DNA from: Hymenobacter radiodurans
GTDB taxonomy: Bacteria > Bacteroidota > Bacteroidia > Cytophagales > Hymenobacteraceae
Assembly (NCBI RefSeq): GCF_004355185.1
Contig: NZ_CP037922.1
Span: 2,760,001 to 2,824,000, forward strand
Length of the DNA stretch: 64,000 bases
Direction: 5' to 3'
The position numbers and the translations under genes are program-made. Below are positions 27,518-35,555 of this stretch, one piece after another (positions within the stretch are counted from its first letter, which is position 1; the number at the start of each line of letters is the position of its first letter). Below the pieces are notes generated by a model that saw nothing but the letters and a program-made list of their open reading frames with translations, was not told the origin of the DNA and did no database searches.

Positions 27518-29192
27518 GTGTCAGCGCCTACCCTCCGTCTACTACCCCACGCTACGCTTGTCTTCGTTGGGCTTTTCACGATTGCCTTTTTCCTTTTCGC
27601 ACATGAGGGCCTTTATGATTACGATGACTACAATTATGCCCGCTATGCCCACCAGCTAGCCACTGGCACCTTCGACCTAGCCCCCGAACCCGGCCATCGT
27701 GATTATACCCCGCTCCACCAACGCCTACTGGTTTTTGGGCCGGTAGCCCTATTCTATAAGTTGCTGGGCGTCGGAATATTTACAACTACCTTCTGGCCCT
27801 TGCTCTGCACGCTCGGCACCAGCCTAATTTTTTATCTGCTTTATCGACAGCGGGTTCCAGTGGTTGCCAGTGCGGCGATTTTATTACTGGGTCTGCATTA
27901 CTTCACCCTCAACCTCAGCATCTACCTCTATCCCGATAATGTACTGATGTTTTTTGCGGCGGGCAGCGCGGCAGCGCTCCTGCACGGCCGCCGCCCCGAG
28001 CGGAAGCACCCCGTTTGGTGGGGCTTTGGTTTTGCCCTGCTGAACTTTGCGGCCTTCCTGAGCAAGGAAACCATCGTTTACTACCTTCCTTTTTACCTGG
28101 GCATCCTGCTGCTCGATTTATGGCATCGCCGCCACGGCAGGTTTTGGCTAGCTGCACTATGCACCGGAATTACCTTACTGGCCATTTATTTGGCTGTATA
28201 TCAGGCGGCTGCACATGATTGGTTGTATCGCTTCGACGTTATTGAATCGATTAACGAGGTGCGAAAAGTAGGTAACACGTCCGCTGGCTACGGCGGTCTA
28301 GTAGCCCGCATAACTTATATGCCACTTCAGCTACTTCTAGGTACCGGGCTTGGAGTCGTGTTGCTGCTTGTGTTGGTAGCCACAACCTGGCGCAACCGCT
28401 TGAGCAACGACGCTCGCTTTTGGTTAGCATTAGCGGGCAGTTCGCTGGCCTTTTACTGGCTGGGAAGCACGTCATTCAGCTACTACAATCCTAATTCGCT
28501 GCTGCCTCGCATGCTCACCCCACTCCTGCCACCGCTGTGCTTGGCGGCGGGCTTTGGCTTAGAATATTTTGCGCGCACAGGCCGGGGCGGCTGGGTGCTA
28601 GCCCTGGGGTTGTTGGCGGAGCTGCATGGCTGCGAAGTAGCATCAGTATTGTTTATGGCCTATTGGGGGCTTTTTTGCATTAACGGCCGCACTAATATCA
28701 ACGGAGTTTGGTCGCAAAATAGCTGGGCGAGTGGGTCCGGGAACCGCATTTTTTGCTGCTGCCACGCTGGCTGTATTAGGCATAGTCTTGGCCATTCGTC
28801 CTACTTACTTTCTGATGCAGCCGAGCAAATCGGGCTACTTTGCCCAGCAGCGTATCATGCAGCAGGAATTACGTGGGCCGGCTGGGGGCGTCGTCTTGAT
28901 GGATAACTTCTCGCTGCATAAGTGCGAGATAATGGTTGGATTTCAGGTACCAGCGGGCCTACGTTTTCACTCCTATGCTGCCTACGACACACTTCGCAAG
29001 GTAGCGGACCGGCCGATCTGGCTGCTGATTAACCGGCCTATTCTCAGCAACGACGAGCTAATTCCACAGGTAATCACTGCTTCAGCGGAGCAGATATTGG
29101 CTCGCTTTCCTCACCGCAAGCTACAGGTTAGGGATAATGGCGTGGAGTTGTACTTGTTAACGAACCAAACAGAGACCGATATTCGCAATTAA
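27518..29192 (+). CDS. GT39-like membrane glycosyltransferase, copy 2, frameshifted twice
   Basis: Paralog of the gene at 24388, about 558 residues after two single-G corrections: near GG at 28618-28619 and in G5 at 28665-28669. With them the middle reads AAWLRSSISIVYGLLGGFFALT, matching copy 1 (TAWARSSVSLIYGGLS). HEGLYDYDDYNYARYAHQ carries the acidic pair of the first outer loop. Start is GTG 27518, preceded directly by TTGCCCCC. The C-terminal piece (from 28731) holds the soluble domain. Both copies keep selection-like similarity past the breaks, which argues against old pseudogenes. Confidence 0.75.
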
Positions 29193-29222
29193 GTTTGCGT
29201 AGCCGGTGGCAATAAGCGTGAA

Positions 29223-30171
29223 TTAACCGCGCAGGCGACTCCAGCGGGCCAATAGCCAATCGAGGAAGCCCGCATTATTTGTTTGACGTAATAACGCATA
29301 AAAGGCCAGTGAGTGCCTGAAATTGCCCCAGCGTACCGTTTGCCGCATCTCCCAGCGCAGGCGCACCGCTAAAGCTGCCAACTCCCTCGGGTTTTTACAC
29401 AAACCTAGCGCCTTATGGCAAGTCTGGATGGTGGAATCCAGATGAGGATCGGAGGGTAAGTAGGCGGTGCGCGACATAGCCTGCGGATGCTTGCGCTTGC
29501 GGGTAGTTACCTCGTCCAGAAAGTAAAAATGCCAGTTGCGCGCCGCCCGAACCCAGAAATCGAAATCCTCATAATAGAGGGTTTCATCGTAGCCCCCCAG
29601 CTCGTCGAAGGTGGCGCGGCGCATCATCATGGTAGGGGTACTGATAAAGTAGCGCTCCAATACATCCACAAATACGTCGCCGGAGGCCGGGCGCGGCTGT
29701 AGGCCATTCGCAGTACGCCGGAAATGGTGGCGCATGAAGCGCGACTGCTCATCAATCAACTCGGCATCGGAATATACTACGCCATAGCTGGCCGGAAGGC
29801 GCTGAAAAGCAGCTACCTGCTGCGCTACGCGCTCGGGCAGCAGCACATCATCGGTGGCAAAATCAATTAAAAAAGCCCCCGCGACTGTCGGTAAGCCTGA
29901 TTGAAGCCAGCGCATAAACCCAGGTTTTGGGTATGCAGCGTGAGCTTCCAGCTTGGATTGGCAGCCGCATACTCGCCCAAAATCTGGGGACTGGCATCGG
30001 TGCTGCCGTTATCAACCAGAAAAACCTCAAGCGCCGGGTAAGTTTGGGCTAAAATAGAATCCAGCGCTTCACGCAGAAAAGGCGCGTGGTTGTGACATAG
30101 CGCTACAATCGTGACTAGCGGAGCGGAGGCACCTAAGTCCGGCTGGGGGCTTTTTTCTCCTTATCGTTCAT
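29223..30171 (-). CDS. GT2 family glycosyltransferase, frameshifted twice
   Basis: As given only 29223-29915 is open. Adding one base to C5 at 29876-29880 and to G5 at 30145-30149 extends it upstream to ATG 30171, about 316 residues. The restored N-terminus reads VTIVALCHNHAPFLREALDS, then VFLVDNGSTDAS and GAFLIDFATDD (the DxD-like metal site), a standard GT-A fold. It overlaps the end of the flippase gene by 11 bases. Likely adds a sugar to the locus's polysaccharide on the cytoplasmic side. Confidence 0.85.
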
Positions 30172-31420
30172 CGGGGCCGCGCTGTACATAAGACCGAAAG
30201 TATACCACACAAATCAGCAGCAGCACCCCGAAACGTGCCGCATGCGCCAGTGGCACCCCCAGCAGACCATAATGAGGCAACAATCCTTGCAATAAAGCCA
30301 CATACAACATTGCCGAACCCGCCTGCACGGCCACGTAGCGCCCTACCTGTGCCTTGGCCGTAAGCAGAAACAGCAAAATCCAGGTCAGAAATTTAACCCA
30401 ATCGCCCAGGAGCTGGGGTGCAAAAAGATAGCTGGCAGCCGCAAAACGCGCATCGAAAAGCAACGGCAGTAACCAGTCGCGCAGCAGATAGATCATCCCA
30501 AGCCCCACCGCTAGCACCGGCGCCAACAGCAGCAGCACCGTTCGCACATAAGCGCGCTGCGCGGTTGGCTGGGTGCTGAGGGCGGCCAGTCGGGGGTAGT
30601 ACACGCTGCTCATCAGGCCGGTAAATACCATTGTGTAGTTGTCTGAAACTTTAGCCACGGCTTGCCAGAGGTCAGTTTGGGCCAAGCCGAAGCGCGCAAT
30701 CAGCACTTCGCGGAGCGCGAAATTCACGGCCGTCCCAAACAAAAGCAAACTGCCCGCCATTAGCAGGAAGCGACCTAAGCCCCGTAAGGCGGCCTGGCTC
30801 ACCTTGCCACGTATGCGCGGCAACAGACCTGCCCGCCAACATACGGCCACCGTCGGCAGCAGCGTAAGGCCCTGGGCCAGCAGATAAATAAGTAGCACTT
30901 GCTCAATAGGCAATCGGAACGTCAAGGCAAATCCTACTCCACTCACGCTTAGCATAGTAAGCGTCACCGTTAGCCAGACATAGGCCCTCAGCCGCCCGGC
31001 GGCCAGCAAGACGGAGCCAAGCAGGGCATGCGCCGAGAGCATACTAATTCCCAAAGCAAACCACAAGAACCAGCCAGCGGTGAGTCGGAATACGCCGACC
31101 AAGGGTCCCGGCGCCAGCACCAATGCTAAGCCACCCAGCAGCAGGCCTACTATATTCAGGATGATACCTGCCCCAAACCAAGCTCGGTAGCGGCCGGAGC
31201 CAACGCGCAATGGCGCCAGGTACTTTACCACCCCCACATGCACCCCATCGTTAGGCAAGGTGGTGAACAGCGCCAGTAAATTCTGAAAGTGCGCCAACAG
31301 GGTAAGCCCACCGGGACCACCGTACAGCGCCAGCATTTTGTTCAGAAGCAGAGCCCCACCCGTCCGCGCTCCAATGCCTAGTGTGGAACCCAATGAGCCG
31401 CGCAAAAACCGCCCAACCAT
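30161..31420 (-). CDS. Polysaccharide flippase (Wzx/MATE-like)
   Basis: 419 residues and about 12 membrane helices, with the MVF/PST superfamily look: LLNKMLALYGGPGGLTLLAHFQNLL near the start is typical of O-antigen translocases that flip lipid-linked oligosaccharides. It lies upstream of and overlaps the GT2 gene, consistent with one operon. An isolated AAAAAGCCCCCAG tract is 15 bases before the ATG. The exact glycan is not known. Confidence 0.8.
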   Translation of the reverse strand: MVGRFLRGSLGSTLGIGARTGGALLLNKMLALYGGPGGLTLLAHFQNLLALFTTLPNDGVHVGVVKYLAPLRVGSGRYRAWFGAGIILNIVGLLLGGLALVLAPGPLVGVFRLTAGWFLWFALGISMLSAHALLGSVLLAAGRLRAYVWLTVTLTMLSVSGVGFALTFRLPIEQVLLIYLLAQGLTLLPTVAVCWRAGLLPRIRGKVSQAALRGLGRFLLMAGSLLLFGTAVNFALREVLIARFGLAQTDLWQAVAKVSDNYTMVFTGLMSSVYYPRLAALSTQPTAQRAYVRTVLLLLAPVLAVGLGMIYLLRDWLLPLLFDARFAAASYLFAPQLLGDWVKFLTWILLFLLTAKAQVGRYVAVQAGSAMLYVALLQGLLPHYGLLGVPLAHAARFGVLLLICVVYFRSYVQRGPDER

Positions 31421-31610
31421 CTTGGCTTCAATCTGGGGGCTTTTTGGACAGTGCCGAGGGGCTTTCTGAAACGCACGAATCGGGGTTTTACAGCTCCACC
31501 ATCCAGCAGCAGCCTAGATGAGAAATAACAGTAGCGCGGGTGGTTATCCGAGTGCAATATTACCCGCTGAGCCTGTATTTTTTTCAAAGCCAGCCGACTC
31601 GACGCGGCCG

Positions 31611-32537
31611 CTATGCGGCGGACCACTCAAGAGTCAACTTCAAGCTCAAAACGCCCCCCAGGTGCCGCTTGAACTGCAAAAGCGACTGATTTAAGCCAGT
31701 AGGCAGCGTGGAAGTACCCAGATCGAGGAGTGATAAGCCGCTGGCCCGGCCAAACGCGTGCAGCCCTTCATTGAGCAACACCACCGGGCTAAATGCATTA
31801 TAAGCCAGTGGACTAGCGGGATAAAAGTTATACAGGACCCTCTCATTTACCTGAATAGCGACCGTAAGCGCAGCCCACTCCCCCATTGGGTCGCGCACCG
31901 AGAACAGGAAATGGTTGTTGGGAAACGCCCGAAACAGCTCGGTTAGCCTCTCCTCGCTAAGCGACAGGTGCTGGCCTTTTTCTTCACGGCAGCGCCGTAA
32001 AAACTCGTACGCTTTCGGCAGGAAAAACAGCGGTTCCTGCTCAAAGTGAAAGCCGTGGCGCCGACATTTGGCCAAGCGTCGCCGCTCCGATGGGTGCAGC
32101 CGCGCCTCAAAATCCTGCTCCAGTGGAAGGTGATTATTCAATTCGGCCAGTGTCACCTGATAGCCTAACTGGCTCAACACTTGGGTCATGAGCGCGCTTC
32201 CTACTGGGTCGTAGGCGAAGGGATAGGCACGGATGCGTAGCCGCCGCACTCCTAAATCCTCAAGCGTTGCGTGCACTACCAGCATGAACGCCTTCAGCGC
32301 CGCGTTCGGCACCCCCGAGGCCAACTGGATTCCCCCGAATGGAGCCTGATATGGGCTGTAGGCTAGCCCATGCGTGCCAGCGTCTATAACAATGTGCAGT
32401 TGGGCTACGGTCTGGCCACGGGCTTGGTCCTCCAGGTAAAACGCCAACTGCTGGCCCGCCGACCTTTGTAGGCCTAGATGAGCGGGCTGCATATACAGAA
32501 ATGACTCGAACGCCAGCGGCAAAACAGGTTCGCTCAT
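31611..32537 (-). CDS. GNAT/FemAB-like acyl- or aminoacyl-transferase
   Basis: 308 residues from ATG 32537 (a longer frame to 32630 adds unlikely sequence). The RLRIRAYPFAYDP segment, LHPSERRRLAKCRRHGFHFE and the C-terminal YNFYPASPLAYNAFSPVVLLNEG resemble the GNAT fold found in FemAB/LPG-synthase-type proteins. In glycan loci such enzymes attach acyl or amino-acid groups to sugars. It precedes the flippase in the same direction with a 190-base gap. Family level only. Confidence 0.7.
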   Translation of the reverse strand: MSEPVLPLAFESFLYMQPAHLGLQRSAGQQLAFYLEDQARGQTVAQLHIVIDAGTHGLAYSPYQAPFGGIQLASGVPNAALKAFMLVVHATLEDLGVRRLRIRAYPFAYDPVGSALMTQVLSQLGYQVTLAELNNHLPLEQDFEARLHPSERRRLAKCRRHGFHFEQEPLFFLPKAYEFLRRCREEKGQHLSLSEERLTELFRAFPNNHFLFSVRDPMGEWAALTVAIQVNERVLYNFYPASPLAYNAFSPVVLLNEGLHAFGRASGLSLLDLGTSTLPTGLNQSLLQFKRHLGGVLSLKLTLEWSAA

Positions 32538-32787
32538 CGGCCCACACCGCACCACGTACGGTGTCTCAGGTGTAGAGCAAGTAAGCAGTGAGGCAACGCC
32601 TGTGGTGGAGTTCACTAAGAAAAACGTCAAATTCGAACTGCGAAATTACAAGTAAAACCGGGTGGTTCGGTTTACTTACTAAAGAATGATGCCCCGAAGC
32701 CAAGCCGTTCCATACGCAAGCTAAGGTCCATCTGATTCTAACCCTGCTTACCTTAGATACCGCAAACGCCCTTTTTCTTTTTGCTGC

Positions 32788-33981
32788 ATGGAACCTACTT
32801 CATCGCAACCTACTGCAACCCCGGCGACCGACAGCCCGGAAATGGAGCATCCAAATGGCGTAGCCGACCGCGCCGCTACCCGGCAGGCCAGGGAGCAATC
32901 CGTGGGTCAACGGCCAGGCACGCTTACCCTCCGCTCCGATGCGATGGTCCCGCGCTTATTCATGATTTCGTACACCAATGATTTCTTCCTAGAGAAAGAG
33001 TACAGCAGCTATAGTGAGCTAATGCAGTATTTCCAGGCCAACCAGCATCTGAAGCACTGGATTGACGTGCGCGGCTACAACGACTTGGCCCTGTTACAGC
33101 GTCTGATGACCGATTTCGCAATTCACCCGCTCCTGATGGAAGATGTGCTCAGCGACTATCAGCGAGCCAAAGTGGATATTCTTGATGATGGACGGCTGTT
33201 TATGGTTTCGCGCATGACGGAGTTCACACCGCTTCTTGAAATTGACGACGACCAGCTTTCCATCTTCACGGGGCCCAACTACATCCTCAGCTTTCAGGAT
33301 GACTACGATGATTGTCTGGATGCCGTTCGCAACCGGCTGCGCTCCGGCTTTAGCCAGATTAAAACTCGCTCTTCGCTTTATCTGGCCTATGCACTCACTG
33401 ATGTAGTGCTCGATCACTACTACCCGACCATGGCCGCCATTGGCGACTATATCGAAACCCTCGAACATCGGATCTTGACTGGGCGGCGGGGCGACCGGCG
33501 CTTGCTCAACCGGATTTTGCACGTTAAGAAAGACATCATCCGCTTCCGGCGCTTGGTGTACCCGGAGCGCGAGAAAATCGCGGAAATTCTGCGCCAGCCC
33601 GACGACGTGATTCCTGATGATATCAAGCTATTCTTCCGCGACTGCTACGACCACGCTATCCAAAGCCTTGACCTGGCCGAGAGCTACCGTGAATCCGTTA
33701 CCAGCCTCGTCGATCTGTTTATGTCGGACCAAAGCAACCGCATGAATGAGGTAATGAAGGTGCTTACCATCATCAGTAGCATCTTCATTCCGCTGAGCTT
33801 TGTAGTAGGCTTGTACGGGATGAATTTTCAGCGTGAAGCGCCCGATGGCCGCATCAACCACCTCAATATGCCAGAACTCTACGAGCCCTGGGGCTACCCC
33901 GTCCTGCTGGGTGCCCTGGCTATTATTGTAACTGGTCAGCTTATCTACTTCTATCGCAAAGGCTGGCTTACTAGCCGATGA
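32788..33981 (+). CDS. corA: Magnesium/cobalt transporter CorA
   Basis: 397 residues. A long cytosolic N-terminal domain is followed by two C-terminal membrane helices separated by the signature YGMNF loop, which selects Mg2+. The first ~45 residues are a polar, probably disordered extension (MEPTSSQPTATPATD...). Pentameric inner-membrane channel. It stands alone, convergent with the TPR gene, with a shared terminator. Confidence 0.93.
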   Translation: MEPTSSQPTATPATDSPEMEHPNGVADRAATRQAREQSVGQRPGTLTLRSDAMVPRLFMISYTNDFFLEKEYSSYSELMQYFQANQHLKHWIDVRGYNDLALLQRLMTDFAIHPLLMEDVLSDYQRAKVDILDDGRLFMVSRMTEFTPLLEIDDDQLSIFTGPNYILSFQDDYDDCLDAVRNRLRSGFSQIKTRSSLYLAYALTDVVLDHYYPTMAAIGDYIETLEHRILTGRRGDRRLLNRILHVKKDIIRFRRLVYPEREKIAEILRQPDDVIPDDIKLFFRDCYDHAIQSLDLAESYRESVTSLVDLFMSDQSNRMNEVMKVLTIISSIFIPLSFVVGLYGMNFQREAPDGRINHLNMPELYEPWGYPVLLGALAIIVTGQLIYFYRKGWLTSR

Positions 33982-34002
33982 GTAACTCAGTTACTACAAC
34001 GC

Positions 34003-34048
34003 AAAAAAGCCCCCAGAGCCCGCATACGAGCGTCTGGGGGGCTTTTTT
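34003..34048. terminator. Bidirectional terminator
   Basis: A6-G-C5-AGA(G), 15-base loop, GTCT-G6-C-T6 between convergent corA and TPR genes; arms unequal (C5/G6). Confidence 0.88.
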
Positions 34049-34059
34049 CGGGCGTGAGA

Positions 34060-35370
34060 TTAGCGCCGGGTCTGTAGGGACGTAGCTGGGGCACGTGGTG
34101 CGGGCGAGCTACCGGAGTTAAGCTGGTTGTTTTTATGCTTTTTGTAATAAGCAGTAGCCTCCCGATACGACTCCGATTTACGGTCGGCCTTGTCGCGCAC
34201 CACGCTATAGTAGCGAAGAGCCGTTTTGATATCACGCTGGGCCGCAGCCATTTGCGCCAAACTTTGGTTGGCGTATACATAGAATCCAACCGTTGTCTCG
34301 CCGGCCGCTTCCGCAAACACGATACAACGCTCATAGTAGTCTTTTGCCTTTGCTTGGTCTTTGTAGCGCAGTTGCATCAGTGAGCCAAGCATATAAGTGG
34401 CATACTTACCGCTTACACCCTCGTAGCCAGGCATTCCCCGGTTGAGCTTTGCCAAAATATCGCGAGACACCCGCTCGCATTCTTGGTTTTGCTGCTCCCG
34501 GAAGCAAGTGAGGGCGTATATGCGCTGGAAGTAGCCGTTGTCGGGGTAAGTGGTGGCCAAATAACGCGCTACCGGCAGGCATTGGGCCGGATTATCTTCC
34601 TCATTCAGCAGGATTTTCATTAGGAAGAATTTGGCTTCCATGCCCGTATAAAAGCCATTATCGGCTACGGTACGCAGTTGCTGCAATCCTAGCTTTTGGT
34701 TTCCTTTAGGAAAGAATAGCAACACCGGCCGTAGCAGTGGGTAGTTCTCCGAAATCCAGACGGCATAATAATTCATGAGTGCCTCCCCCAGTAGAAAGTC
34801 AGCGCTCAAACCATTCGCTTCTCTGCTCTTAGCTAAGTAGTCGAGGGCGCGCTTGCTGCTTACGGTAGCTTTGCGCCAGTTAGACCGTTCGGCGTTCAGG
34901 CGAGCATCAAAGCCGTAGGCAGCGGAGAGGAAAAAGCAGGCTTCGTAGTTTTTATTATCAGCCTTGTAAAGCTTCTCGCCATAAGTGATAGCCGTATCCA
35001 TGTAGGCATAAAGCATCTTATCATACTTTTTCTCCTGCATATTGGTAGGCAGAATCTTCCACCACGTGCTCAGGCCCAGCAGAAAATATGGCATTGGGTG
35101 CTCAGGATAGCGCCGCCGCAACGAGCGAAACTGCTTCTCCGCCTTATCGAATTTAAAGTTGTAGAGATTATGCACAGCTCCCTCCAATTCCGTTTGGATA
35201 TCTTGGTCGAGCAGCAGCCAGCCTTTTGTATCTACAGCACCAGGAAGTACCTCTACATCAGCTACCTCAACACCAGGCATAACTGGTACCGGCGGCACGG
35301 CATTAGAGCCTTGAGCTAGTGTTAAGAAAGGAAGGAAGCCAAAAAATAAGAGTAAAAGTTTTCTATACAT
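34060..35370 (-). CDS. Exported tetratricopeptide-repeat protein
   Basis: 436 residues. A signal peptide (MYRKLLLLFFGFLPFLTLAQG) leads into helical repeats: HNLYNFKFDKAEKQFRSLRRRYPEHPMPYFLLG is a clear TPR unit, and further repeats occur throughout. No enzyme motif. Probably a periplasmic or outer-membrane scaffold protein; Bacteroidetes have many of unknown role. Confidence 0.8.
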   Translation of the reverse strand: MYRKLLLLFFGFLPFLTLAQGSNAVPPVPVMPGVEVADVEVLPGAVDTKGWLLLDQDIQTELEGAVHNLYNFKFDKAEKQFRSLRRRYPEHPMPYFLLGLSTWWKILPTNMQEKKYDKMLYAYMDTAITYGEKLYKADNKNYEACFFLSAAYGFDARLNAERSNWRKATVSSKRALDYLAKSREANGLSADFLLGEALMNYYAVWISENYPLLRPVLLFFPKGNQKLGLQQLRTVADNGFYTGMEAKFFLMKILLNEEDNPAQCLPVARYLATTYPDNGYFQRIYALTCFREQQNQECERVSRDILAKLNRGMPGYEGVSGKYATYMLGSLMQLRYKDQAKAKDYYERCIVFAEAAGETTVGFYVYANQSLAQMAAAQRDIKTALRYYSVVRDKADRKSESYREATAYYKKHKNNQLNSGSSPAPRAPATSLQTRR

Positions 35371-35474
35371 AGTACAACTTTAAAGTCTGCTTTCCTTTCA
35401 TTACTCGAAGTTAGAAACTTGCAAGTAAAATCGACTTTTATGGCTATTTATCTTTGATTATTATAATAAAAAAT

Positions 35475-35505
35475 AAACCCCGTTATCTTCGCCAGACAAC
35501 GGGGT
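35475..35505 (-). terminator. Terminator of the 913-residue gene
   Basis: On the minus strand ACCCCGTT and AACGGGGT pair across a short loop and are followed by TTATTTTTTATT. Confidence 0.75.
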
Positions 35506-35555
35506 AATGCAAGCAATTAGTGTACCTAAGCTATTGGATAGTCCTGCTAAAGGCC

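Noticed and set aside
31378..31626. 82-codon minus-strand frame between flippase and GNAT genes
   Set aside because: Overlaps the flippase start; sequence is arginine-rich and shows no conserved pattern. The flippase's upstream in-frame extension has no start codon before a stop.
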